From NCBI RefSeq assembly GCF_016495405.1, contig NZ_CP044522.1:1674001-1738000 (forward strand): DNA of 64,000 bases, in the 5' to 3' direction. The notes under the pieces are model-generated. The model had not been told where the DNA came from and did not search any database. It worked only from the letters and a program-made list of their open reading frames with translations. Positions within the stretch are counted from its first letter, which is position 1, and each line of letters starts with the position of its first letter. Position numbers and translations under genes: made by a program. Of the stretch, positions 34,885 through 43,528 are shown one piece after another. The DNA comes from Cobetia sp. cqz5-12. Lineage in GTDB: Bacteria; Pseudomonadota; Gammaproteobacteria; Pseudomonadales; Halomonadaceae.

Positions 34885-36072
34885 CTAGCCCTTGCTGTCG
34901 CCAGGGCTCTTGGCAGAGTCTTTGGAAGAGTGCTTGGAAGAACCCGCATCTTTCTCGGATTGCTCGTAGACGGGCAAAGCACCTTCATCAGAGCCAGTTT
35001 CTTCACCCGGGGCAGCATCTTCACCAGCAGCCTTAGCAGTGGAAGGCTGGGAACTTGAGGTGTTGGCACCGATACGCTTGGTCCAGCGCTGGCGGGCAAA
35101 GCGGCGCAGATTGGCCACGTTGTCCGTCTCGTCGATGATGTCCTCGCCCAGGATCGTCTCCATCACATCTTCCAGCGTGATGACACCCAGCCAGTTGCCC
35201 AGGTTGTCGTAGACCACGCACAGATGCTGGCGTTCGCGCTGCATGAGCCCAAAGGCATGCTCGACGTTGTCTTCGGCGTGCAGCTCGCTGATCGGGCGCA
35301 TCAGGTCCTTGAGCGGGGTGGTGGGCTCTGCCTGATGGGCATCGGTCCGGTGAATCATGCCCAGCGTTCGCTCATCGTCGGTCATCACCGGGTAGCGGCT
35401 GAAGGGCCAGATCGTCAGCTGGTCATTGAATTCGGCCACGCTCATCTCGGGGCTGACCGTCTGGCAGACAGGGCGCGGTGTCAGCACGTCACGCACCTTC
35501 ATCTCATGCAGATTGAGGATGTTGGTGATGACGCGTTGTTCATCATTTTCCAGGGCTTTCTTGTCGAGCCCCATCTGCGCCAATGCCTTGATCTCGCCAC
35601 GCACATCGATGTCATGGGCATCCTTGCCGATGCGCGAGGTGATCAACTCAGACAGCCAGATCAGTGGCTTGAGTGCTAAGACCATGGCATTGAGCACACC
35701 GGGCAGCATCGGCGACAGCTGACGCCAGTAGGTAGCACCGATGGTCTTGGGAATGATTTCCGAGGCCACCAGGATCAGCAGCGTCATCACCGCCGAGGCC
35801 ACGCCGACCCAGGCTTCCCCGAAGACGACCGATACCTGCGCGCCCACCCCCGTGGCACCGACGGTATGCGCGATGGTGTTGAGCGTCAGGATGGCGGCCA
35901 GCGGCTTGTCGATATTGTCCTTGAGTTTGGCCAGTGCGGCGTGGCGCTTGGGATGTTGATCTCTCAGGCTTGCCACATAGCTGGGAGAGAGCGACAGCAG
36001 CGCCGCCTCGAGCACTGAGCAGACGAATGAGATGCCAATCGCGATGGCGGCAAACAGGATCAACAGAAACAT
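34885..36072 (-). CDS. DUF21/CBS-domain membrane protein (CorB/CNNM type)
   Basis: A 395-residue inner-membrane protein. The DUF21 membrane domain is at 1-180 (LLILFAAIAIGISFVCSVLE, SEIIPKTIGA). A CBS pair is at about 195-310 (VRDVLTPRPVCQTVSPEMSV, TDDERTLGMIHRTDA, NLGNWLGVITLEDVMETILG). A Ser/Glu/Gly-rich disordered tail of about 60 residues replaces the usual CorC_HlyC domain. Relatives are linked to magnesium or sodium-dependent cation efflux. The start MFLLILFAAI has AAGGAGC and beats the Met nine codons upstream. Confidence 0.87.
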   Translation of the reverse strand: MFLLILFAAIAIGISFVCSVLEAALLSLSPSYVASLRDQHPKRHAALAKLKDNIDKPLAAILTLNTIAHTVGATGVGAQVSVVFGEAWVGVASAVMTLLILVASEIIPKTIGATYWRQLSPMLPGVLNAMVLALKPLIWLSELITSRIGKDAHDIDVRGEIKALAQMGLDKKALENDEQRVITNILNLHEMKVRDVLTPRPVCQTVSPEMSVAEFNDQLTIWPFSRYPVMTDDERTLGMIHRTDAHQAEPTTPLKDLMRPISELHAEDNVEHAFGLMQRERQHLCVVYDNLGNWLGVITLEDVMETILGEDIIDETDNVANLRRFARQRWTKRIGANTSSSQPSTAKAAGEDAAPGEETGSDEGALPVYEQSEKDAGSSKHSSKDSAKSPGDSKG

Positions 36073-36467
36073 GAGGCGTGCTCCTTGGGGGAAAGGCATC
36101 CATTAGTGACATAAGGCACAGCACTGTCAAACCCGTGAATTCTCGCAGAGTTTTCAGCCTGCTGGCCAAGCTTGCCAGCCTATGCGGCCAAGTGCCGTTG
36201 ACTCCAGGGATGCAAGAGGGCTGCAAGAAGAATGCAAAAGGTCTGCAAAAGAGAACAGGGCGTTAGATGAGACAAGATGCAATACTTATATGATAATGAG
36301 ATTGTTTTGCTTTCGGTAATCATTGTATTTTGTTGCCTCGGCCGTATTCGAAAGCCTCGGCCTGACATGGCCGTTGAGTGGCACCGTTCGACTCTTCAGC
36401 CGTCAGTGCGATCCGCAGCAAGCGGTATGCCTTCATCAGGATTCACATTGCAGGGATTTGCAGCGAC
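36073..36467. other. Divergent promoter region, possible Fur-like site
   Basis: About 395 bp between the DUF21/CBS gene and the araC-type gene. AT-rich from 36270 to 36345. GATAATGAGATTGTTTTGC at 36292-36310 agrees with the 19-bp Fur box at roughly two thirds of positions, which would suit a siderophore-type AraC regulator but could be chance in AT-rich DNA. Confidence 0.3.
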
Positions 36468-37532
36468 ATGTCACAGCCGCTTGGAGACACTGCCGACAGT
36501 CGGGCCACTCGCCGCGTCATGGCCCCACCTCAACAGAGCCCCGCACCGCTCAGCGAGCGGCGCGGCTGGCGAATGGCGAAATATCCGCATTGCGAGGGAC
36601 AGGTGCAGGAGCTGCATCCCTGGCGGGATGCGCATCTGACGCTGTGTGATCTCGAGGTATCACGCGCCTATCATGGGCAGCATCAATTTCACGAGGGCCT
36701 CTATCTCTGCCTGGTGCTGGAAGGACGGCTGACGCTATCAGGCGTGGACGGCGTGGGGGTCGACTTGCTCGCGGGGCAGGGGGGAATCTTTCGCCCGGCG
36801 AGAACGCAGTCTGCGCCGCCGACGCTGAAGAGCTACCACCCTGAAGGTCGCCTGCGCTGCTTGAGCTTGCATCTGGAGGGCGAGGCGAGCCAGTCGCTGC
36901 AGGTGCGACGCGGGCTGGCGAACTGGGATGCATTGCCGTGCGCGCGCCTTTCCAGACCGATGGGCTGGACGCCGGGGGGCTGGCTTCATCAGCAATTGGA
37001 TGAGTGTGTCAGAGTCCCTGGCAGTGATGGCGCACGCGGGGAGTGCGAGACGCCTGTGGTCACCGCCTGCGAGGGGGAGATGCTGGAGTGGCAGGGGATT
37101 GCGCTGCAGTTGTTGGGGGCAGCACTCAAGCGGGGTGCTGGTGAGGTGCAGGGTGTGCCGGCTTTTTCTTCCTCACCATTACCGTCCCCATCGCGACCCC
37201 ACGGCACCTGTCGACATCTGGAGGCGGTGCGCCAGCGTCTTGCCGCCGTGCCGCATGGCGCGCACTCGCTGGAGGAGCTGGCGCGGCTGGCTTGCATGAG
37301 TCCCTCCGGCTTGCGCCACAAGTTTCGCCAGGCCTTCGGGCAGTCACTGGGCAGTTACCAGCGTGAATGTCGCATGCGGTGTGCCGAGCAGGCCTTGCGG
37401 CGTGGGGTGAGCATTCAGCAGGTGGCGCATCAGGTGGGGTATGCCCATGCCTGCAACTTCGCCACGGCCTACCGGCGTCATTTCGGGGTGTCGCCACAGG
37501 TGGCACGAGCCAGGTTTCATCGCGTCGAGTGA
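36468..37532 (+). CDS. AraC-family transcriptional regulator (PchR-like)
   Basis: About 354 residues. The C-terminal AraC double helix-turn-helix is at about 255-350 (HSLEELARLACMSPSGLRHK, QVAHQVGYAHACNFATAYRR). The N-terminal part has the ligand-domain pattern of PchR-type siderophore regulators (QFHEGLYLCLVLEGRLTLSG). The start is uncertain: this ATG has AGGGA 11 bases upstream, but Mets 30 codons before and 35 after are possible. No iron-uptake genes lie beside it. A low-complexity Ser/Pro stretch precedes the DNA-binding part. Confidence 0.8.
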   Translation: MSQPLGDTADSRATRRVMAPPQQSPAPLSERRGWRMAKYPHCEGQVQELHPWRDAHLTLCDLEVSRAYHGQHQFHEGLYLCLVLEGRLTLSGVDGVGVDLLAGQGGIFRPARTQSAPPTLKSYHPEGRLRCLSLHLEGEASQSLQVRRGLANWDALPCARLSRPMGWTPGGWLHQQLDECVRVPGSDGARGECETPVVTACEGEMLEWQGIALQLLGAALKRGAGEVQGVPAFSSSPLPSPSRPHGTCRHLEAVRQRLAAVPHGAHSLEELARLACMSPSGLRHKFRQAFGQSLGSYQRECRMRCAEQALRRGVSIQQVAHQVGYAHACNFATAYRRHFGVSPQVARARFHRVE

Positions 37533-37580
37533 GCCGTGATGGCGGCGGGCACCTGGAGGTGGGCATGGGGTTGTCACAAT

Positions 37581-37615
37581 ACGCAAGCGGGCACCCGATG
37601 GGTGCCCGCTTGCGT
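37581..37615. terminator. Bidirectional terminator
   Basis: ACGCAAGCGGGCACCC, loop GAT, GGGTGCCCGCTTGCGT: a perfect 16-bp stem between the convergent araC-type and tctAB genes. Confidence 0.85.
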
Positions 37616-37657
37616 GTGTTGTACTCGGCAGTTGAGTACTGGTGATGCCAGATGGCC

Positions 37658-39637
37658 TTACAGGAAGGGGATCATCGGCAGCACCACGTCATCCAGCAGG
37701 CCTGTCGGGTAGTGCAGATTCATCGCCGCCTGCATCCCGAGCAGGAAGACTACCACGCCCAGCGCGAAGAGCCCTGCGAACAGCGGCGACTTGCGCGCGA
37801 TGGTGAGCTGGAAGCCCAGACAGAACAGTACAGCGGTGGAGACGAAGCCCAGCAGCGCACTGACGCCGATCAGCACGAAGAAGCCGAGCATTACACCCAC
37901 TGCCTTGGAGGCCGGTTGCTGGACGCGAATCATGCCGCGACGCCAGCCGTTGAAGACCACGGCGATCACCGAGAGCAGCGTGATGAAGGCGGCCAGCGTC
38001 GGGAAGGCCTTGCCCAGCGGCATCAGGTCCTTGATGTCGTAGAGCGCCCACAGGGCGGCAACGCCCATCATCAACAGCAGCAGGAAGTCGACGCCACCGA
38101 AGCCACGCGATTCCAGCACATCCTCTTGTGGAGACGGCGCGCTCTCGACCACTTCATGGGTCTGGCGGCGACGCATGATCGCCTTGCGGATCACCGGCAG
38201 GAAGAAGGCCAGCAGGATCAGGCCGAGGATGATCAGTACGCCCGGGCGCAGGAAGGCTTCGGCGCCGTGGAACTGCATGCTCTGATAGAAGTAGTTCTCG
38301 GCGCCCGGTGCCAGCACGAAGCCGATCAGGAAGGCCGGACGCGACCAGCCAGCACTCTTGAACAGCACACCGATCATGCCGATCATGCCCAGCGCGGCCC
38401 AGTCACCCAGCGAGCGGCTGGCCTGATAGGCAGCGAACAGGATCAGTACGGTGATGGCAGGGGCCAGAATGGCGAAGGGCACACGCGTCAGCTGCGCAAT
38501 CGGACGCGCCAGCATCAGACACAGGCCCGCGCCCAGGATATTGGCCAGCGCCAGTGACCAGATGATGGTGTAGGTCATGTCCAGATTGGTGGTGATCATC
38601 GACACGCCGGGTTCCAGCCCCAGCAGCAACAGCCCGCCCAGGAAAACCGCCGCCGTGCCGGAGCCTGGCACCCCGAACAGCAGTGTCGGCACCATGGCAC
38701 CACAGGCGCAGGCATTGTTGGCGGATTCCGGCGCGATGACGCCGCGGATGTCGCCCTTGCCGAACTGGCTCGGGTCCTTGGCGGTCTTGACCGCGAAGCC
38801 GTAGGTGATCCAGTCGACCACGGAACCCGCCAGGCCCGGGATGGTCCCGATCAGGCTGCCGATACCGGCACAGCGCGCGACCAGCCACTTGTTCTTGACC
38901 ACATCCTTGATGCCGGCAGACCAGCCCTTGCCCAGGTCGGTGTTGCCGTTCTTGGCGATACTGCCACGTCCCAGCAGCAGCTCGACGATTTCCGGCAGGG
39001 CGAAGATGCCCAGACCCAGCACGATCAGCGGTACGCCGTCGTACAGGTAGTCGATGTCCAGGTTCATGCGGTACTCGCCGGTCGCCGGTGCGGCGCCGAT
39101 AGCACCGACCAGCAGGCCGAGGCCGCAGGCAGCGGTGCCCTTGAACAGGTTCTTGCCGGACAACACCGCCACCATCGTCAGGCCCAGCAAGGTCAATACG
39201 AACAATTCGGCTGACGAGAAGGCCAGTACGAGGGGGCGTGCGACGAGGATGAAGCCGGTCAGGATGATGGCACCGATCACGCCACCATACAGGGAAGACA
39301 GGAAGGCACTGGTCAGCGCGCGGGCTGCCTGGCCCTTCTTGGCCAGCGGGAAGCCATCCAGCACCGTGGCTTGCGATGCGCTGGAACCGGGAATGCCCAT
39401 CAGGACCGAGGCGAAGGTATCGCCGGTGGGAATGACCGCGACCATGCCCATCAGCATGCCCAGGGCGTAGCCCGGGTCCAGTCCATAGAGGAAGGGCAGC
39501 AGCAGGGCCATGCCGGCGATGCCGCCCAGGCCGGGAATGATACCGACCAGCAGGCCGACGAAGATGCCGATCATCATGAACAGCAGATGCGTCAGCGTGA
39601 AGACGTGTCCAAAGCTGGACAGGAGAGTGTCGATCAT
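37658..39637 (-). CDS. Tripartite tricarboxylate transporter, TctA-TctB fusion
   Basis: A membrane protein of 659 residues, longer than TctA alone (about 500). Residues 1-500 are TctA: GLLVGIIPGLGGIAGMALLL, MGIPGSSASQATVLDGFPLA and GTIPGLAGSVVDWITYGFAV. After a hydrophilic linker (RRRQTHEVVESAPSPQEDVL) the last 130 residues carry four helices of the small TctB subunit (GVDFLLLLMMGVAALWALYD). The start MIDTLLSSFGH has AGAGG; a Met 15 codons upstream is less likely. It is the last gene of the galD-tctC-tctAB unit. It would import a carboxylate using the ion gradient. Confidence 0.9.
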   Translation of the reverse strand: MIDTLLSSFGHVFTLTHLLFMMIGIFVGLLVGIIPGLGGIAGMALLLPFLYGLDPGYALGMLMGMVAVIPTGDTFASVLMGIPGSSASQATVLDGFPLAKKGQAARALTSAFLSSLYGGVIGAIILTGFILVARPLVLAFSSAELFVLTLLGLTMVAVLSGKNLFKGTAACGLGLLVGAIGAAPATGEYRMNLDIDYLYDGVPLIVLGLGIFALPEIVELLLGRGSIAKNGNTDLGKGWSAGIKDVVKNKWLVARCAGIGSLIGTIPGLAGSVVDWITYGFAVKTAKDPSQFGKGDIRGVIAPESANNACACGAMVPTLLFGVPGSGTAAVFLGGLLLLGLEPGVSMITTNLDMTYTIIWSLALANILGAGLCLMLARPIAQLTRVPFAILAPAITVLILFAAYQASRSLGDWAALGMIGMIGVLFKSAGWSRPAFLIGFVLAPGAENYFYQSMQFHGAEAFLRPGVLIILGLILLAFFLPVIRKAIMRRRQTHEVVESAPSPQEDVLESRGFGGVDFLLLLMMGVAALWALYDIKDLMPLGKAFPTLAAFITLLSVIAVVFNGWRRGMIRVQQPASKAVGVMLGFFVLIGVSALLGFVSTAVLFCLGFQLTIARKSPLFAGLFALGVVVFLLGMQAAMNLHYPTGLLDDVVLPMIPFL

Positions 39638-39728
39638 GGCGTTACTCAACCTCTTGTTCTTCTCTAGATGCTTCTCTAACACTCAGAGGCGGTGCCGGGG
39701 AGAGCATGGTGAGGCAGGGAGTGAAAGG

Positions 39729-39804
39729 CTCACGGGGCTACTGATCGGCAGCCCCGTGAGTAGGTCCCCATCACACCCGGGGGTCAGACCGTCATGGGTG
39801 TGAT
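39729..39804 (-). other. Two intercistronic hairpins between tctC and tctAB
   Basis: CTCACGGGGCT...AGCCCCGTGAG (39730-39760) and ATCACACCC...GGGTGTGAT (39770-39804). Neither has a T-run, so they probably protect the binding-protein mRNA and lower expression of the membrane gene. Confidence 0.6.
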
Positions 39805-39812
39805 TGCGAGCC

Positions 39813-40946
39813 TCAACGAGATTGCAGGCGAATATTGTGGCGTTCCATCAGCCAGTTCTTGACCCATTCATGCTCGGCTTCGCTCAGCTGCATGGCTGCC
39901 TGGAGCTGGGTCGCGGCGGCCTTGCCGACCATCAGGCCATAGGGTCCGACCTTCTGAGCGGCCTCCTTGAGGAACTCGGGGTCCTTGGCCAGATCACGCG
40001 CGGCCTGGCGGTAAAGCTCCAGCAGCTTGGGGTCCACGTCCTTCGGCACCAGCAGCATCTTCTGCATGGCGTAACCGGAGGCGAAGAACTTGTGGAAGAT
40101 CTGATAGGCCTTGTCGTCACGTGAATGGCCTTCCTGGGCCAGATACAGTTCGGAGAAGGTCGGCAGGTCCGGGAAGGACGGATCGCGCTCGATATGGCCT
40201 TCGTCATCCATCACGCCAAGGCTGAACAGCGGTACGGCCTGGCCGGCGTCGACCAGCGGCGTGACGTTGCTCTTGTAGGCGGAGGTGGTCTGGAAATCGA
40301 GGGCGACTTCGCCACGTTCGAAGGCCAGGCGGCCTTCACCACGGCTCTTCATGCCGAAGACCGGGTCGACCTGGAAATCGAGCAGATCGAAGGCCATCAG
40401 CACCGGCATCTCGAGCCCGGTCGGGTTCTGGCCGGCGAACTTCACTTCCTGGGAGGCGAGGGCCTCGAGCGCACTGGCGCTGTCCTTGCCCAGCGAGCTT
40501 GAGGCGTAGACGACACCCCCTGTCGGTGCGGCGAAGATCGGCTCCCAGTCGGCATAGTCATAGCGCACGCGACGATCGCGCAGCATGGCCGGATACTGGG
40601 TAGAGGCCGAGGTGACGACCAGCTCGTCGCCGTCATCGCCGGCACGCTTGCTGAACAGGTTGACACCGGTAATGGAGCCACCGCCCGGGACGTTGTCGAT
40701 GACGACAGCCGGGTTGCCCGGCAGGTCCTTGGTTACCCAGTTGGACATGAAGCGTGCCCAGACATCCGTGCCGCCCCCGACACCGAAGGGGACGGTCCAG
40801 GTCAGGGTGTCGGGGACTTCCGCCGCGGCGTGAACGGCTGAGGACAGTGGCATCAAGCCCATGACAGGCAGCATGAAGGCCAATGCGGTGGTACGGGCAT
40901 GACGCTTGAGGGTCTGGCGCTTGGGGGTAGACACGATGATGGACAT
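39813..40946 (-). CDS. TctC-family substrate-binding protein
   Basis: A 377-residue periplasmic binding protein of the Bug/TctC type. The signal peptide ends near HAAAEVP at residue 44 after a long basic N-region (TPKRQTLKRHARTT). The mature protein has the family features TWTVPFGVGGGTDVWARFMS, VIDNVPGGGSITGVNLFSKR and a conserved Asp/Ala-rich lobe. It delivers a carboxylate to the TctA-TctB carrier. It lies 186 bp downstream of the GalD-like gene on the same strand. Confidence 0.9.
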   Translation of the reverse strand: MSIIVSTPKRQTLKRHARTTALAFMLPVMGLMPLSSAVHAAAEVPDTLTWTVPFGVGGGTDVWARFMSNWVTKDLPGNPAVVIDNVPGGGSITGVNLFSKRAGDDGDELVVTSASTQYPAMLRDRRVRYDYADWEPIFAAPTGGVVYASSSLGKDSASALEALASQEVKFAGQNPTGLEMPVLMAFDLLDFQVDPVFGMKSRGEGRLAFERGEVALDFQTTSAYKSNVTPLVDAGQAVPLFSLGVMDDEGHIERDPSFPDLPTFSELYLAQEGHSRDDKAYQIFHKFFASGYAMQKMLLVPKDVDPKLLELYRQAARDLAKDPEFLKEAAQKVGPYGLMVGKAAATQLQAAMQLSEAEHEWVKNWLMERHNIRLQSR

Positions 40947-41132
40947 GGTCTGACTCCTGATTATTGTTGGAATGCGTTGTCGATCAGTGATGCGCTATCT
41001 GCATGGCGGCGCAGTCAGGTTATTTCGTTTGGCGAAAATTCATTGTAAATCAATATACTGCAGTACCTTCTCGTTACCTGTCGACGAACTCTTCGCCTCT
41101 GGCGCTTGCCAGCGCGGTCGTCTGGCGTGTCG

Positions 41133-42248
41133 TCATGCACGCCCAGGCATTTCCAGCGAGTCGGGGAGGTTCAAGAACACCTCGCCACTCATGATCTTGC
41201 GTGCCGTACGCAGCAGAGACACACGGCTGGGGGTCATCGGGTCGGCATTGGCGTGCTCGATCTCGACATCCAGAAAACCGGCGGGATGTTCCAGATGAAC
41301 GTTTGCCGCCAGGCTACCCGGTGCCAGTGTGCCGGCTGCGAGGGCCACACGATTGGCCAGGGTACCCGGGATGCTGGTCGCAACGGCCAGCGTGATGGCA
41401 CCCGTGACGGCCAGGGCACCATGGCAGCGATGCGGCACGAAGTAACGGGCGCACAGCGTGCCGTCCTGAGTGCGCGGGGCGGAGAGAATCACCGGCTTGG
41501 GCAGCACCGAGCCGCTGACGTCGCCCATGCCCATCAACTCTCCCGCCTTGAGGCGAATCTGCTCGAGGCGTGCCATCGCCTCGCGGTTGGCGTCCATCTC
41601 GGCCGGGGCTTCGTTGCCCGCCCAGCCCAGACTTGCCGCCTCGATAAGTACCACCGGAGTCGCAGAGTCGAGACAGGTCACCTCGATGCCATCAATCATG
41701 TCGATGACCCGGCCGCTGGGCAGCATCATGCCGGTCTTGGCGCCCACTGCGCCGAGGAAGCCCAGCTTGATGGCGCTGCCGGCGCCGGGCACACCACTGA
41801 TGCGCGTGTCGCCCTGGTAGGCCACCACGCCACCGGGTGTCGGCACCTGGCTGTCGATCAGCGTGCGGGTATTGAGGTTGTGAATCCGCAGACGTGTCAG
41901 GTCGCCCTGTGGCGCAATCATGCCGGTCTCGATGGCGTAGGGGCCGACGGCGGCCAGCATGTTGCCGCAGTTGGGCGAGAAGTCGACCTTGTCGCCCTCT
42001 ACGTCGACCTGAGCGAACAGGTAATCGACATCTGCTTCAGGATGACTGGGCGGCCCGACGAGGGCGACCTTGCTGGTCAACGAATTGCCGCCGCCCAGGC
42101 CATCGATCTGCAGTACGTGGCCGGACCCCATGACCTGACGCAGAACGTCGCGACGGCCTTCGTCATCGGCGGGGAGGTGATCCAGACGCAGGAAGGGCCC
42201 CCGAGAGGTACCGCCACGTAGGATCATGCAAGGAAGTGAATGCATCAT
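41133..42248 (-). CDS. galD: 4-oxalomesaconate tautomerase-like isomerase (GalD/PrpF family)
   Basis: A 371-residue isomerase of the diaminopimelate-epimerase fold, PrpF/GalD family. Motifs: MILRGGTSRGPFLRLDHLP, DGLGGGNSLTSKVALVGPPS, DFSPNCGNMLAAVGPYAIET (catalytic Cys-Gly-Asn) and LPKPVILSAP. GalD converts keto- to enol-oxalomesaconate in gallate breakdown, and PrpF isomerises aconitate; the tricarboxylate carrier behind fits either. No other gallate genes are in the window, so the pathway is open. Divergent from a LysR regulator. Confidence 0.85.
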   Translation of the reverse strand: MMHSLPCMILRGGTSRGPFLRLDHLPADDEGRRDVLRQVMGSGHVLQIDGLGGGNSLTSKVALVGPPSHPEADVDYLFAQVDVEGDKVDFSPNCGNMLAAVGPYAIETGMIAPQGDLTRLRIHNLNTRTLIDSQVPTPGGVVAYQGDTRISGVPGAGSAIKLGFLGAVGAKTGMMLPSGRVIDMIDGIEVTCLDSATPVVLIEAASLGWAGNEAPAEMDANREAMARLEQIRLKAGELMGMGDVSGSVLPKPVILSAPRTQDGTLCARYFVPHRCHGALAVTGAITLAVATSIPGTLANRVALAAGTLAPGSLAANVHLEHPAGFLDVEIEHANADPMTPSRVSLLRTARKIMSGEVFLNLPDSLEMPGRA

Positions 42249-42382
42249 GTTGGAACGCGCTCCTGTCTGTTTGCGCCTTCGTGAAGCATCACAGCCGATG
42301 ATCTATGCATCAAATGCAAATAAAACCTATACTGTCATCATTGTGCGCATTAATCCGAAAAATGAAACAATAAGGTAGTTGC

Positions 42383-43273
42383 ATGCATAGATTGGAGTTT
42401 CTGGATCTGTCGGCGTTCGTCGAGGTCGCCGAGAATCATTCCTTCAACGAGGCGGCAGAACGCCTGCATATTTCGCAGCCGGCATTGTCGCGTCGCATCC
42501 AGAAACTGGAGGAGATTCTGGGCGCCAAGGTGCTCGAGCGCACCACGCGAAGAAGTCGTTTGACGCCCGTTGGGCGTGATTTTCTGCCCAAAGCCCGCAA
42601 GTTGCTCGAAGATTATGAGTCGTCTCTGGTCGGTGTACGTGAGCTGGCCACCCACCGCAAGGGGGTGCTGACCATCGCCTGCCTACCCACGGCAGCCTTC
42701 TATTTCCTGCCCAGCGTGGTACGCGAATTCAATACCGCCTATCCCGGTATCCGGATTCGCATCCTGGATGTCAGTGCCAATGAAGGGGTCGAAAGGGTGG
42801 TGTCGGGGGAGGCAGACTTTGGTATCAACATGGTCAGTGCCCACCATCCAGCGGTGGATTTCACCTCCATCTATCGTGATCCCTTCGTGCTGGCCCTGCG
42901 GCGTGACCATCCTCTTGCACAGAAACAGCGCGTGGAATGGAGCGACCTGGACGATGTGCGCCTGATCACGGTCTCGCGTGACAGCGGCAATCGCATTCTG
43001 CTCGACAACACTCTGCTGTCCGCCGGCCTGCATCTGGATGGCTTCTACGAAGTGCAGCACCTTTCGACGTCACTGGGTCTGGTCGAGAGCGGGCTGGGCG
43101 TCGCCATCCTGCCTTCGATGGCCATGCCGGGGCCAGAACACGAGGTGCTGTGTCAGCGTGAACTGCCCGAGCCGCGCATTGACCGCACCATTGGCCTGCT
43201 GCGGCGGCGCGGTGAGTCGTTGTCGCCGATCGCGGAACTGTTCATCGAGATTCTGCTCAAGCGCTGGAACTGA
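42383..43273 (+). CDS. LysR-family transcriptional regulator
   Basis: A 296-residue regulator. HTH: FVEVAENHSFNEAAERLHIS then QPALSRRIQKLEEILGAKVL. The effector domain begins near HRKGVLTIACLPTAAFYFLP, the pattern of aromatic or organic-acid responsive LysR proteins. AAGG precedes the ATG. It is divergent from the galD-tctC-tctAB unit across 134 bp and most likely activates it when its carboxylate is present. Confidence 0.9.
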   Translation: MHRLEFLDLSAFVEVAENHSFNEAAERLHISQPALSRRIQKLEEILGAKVLERTTRRSRLTPVGRDFLPKARKLLEDYESSLVGVRELATHRKGVLTIACLPTAAFYFLPSVVREFNTAYPGIRIRILDVSANEGVERVVSGEADFGINMVSAHHPAVDFTSIYRDPFVLALRRDHPLAQKQRVEWSDLDDVRLITVSRDSGNRILLDNTLLSAGLHLDGFYEVQHLSTSLGLVESGLGVAILPSMAMPGPEHEVLCQRELPEPRIDRTIGLLRRRGESLSPIAELFIEILLKRWN

Positions 43274-43528
43274 GTCGCTTATATGGGGCGAGGGGGCCAA
43301 GGCCACAATGGAGAGCAGAGTGGCAGGCACCTCTCGCCAGGGTTGGCGTGGCGTGGCCTAGTACATAAGATGGTTGTGTATAAGACATTCATGTTTCACG
43401 GCAAGGCCGATGAAACCGTCTTGATGTCGCGTGGTCAGCTGCCGCCGGGGATCGGTAAGGGGCGTCTCCTCACCCCTTGCTTCTCCAGCCATTGACGACG
43501 TGGCGTCTTGCCTAACACAAGGATGTAC

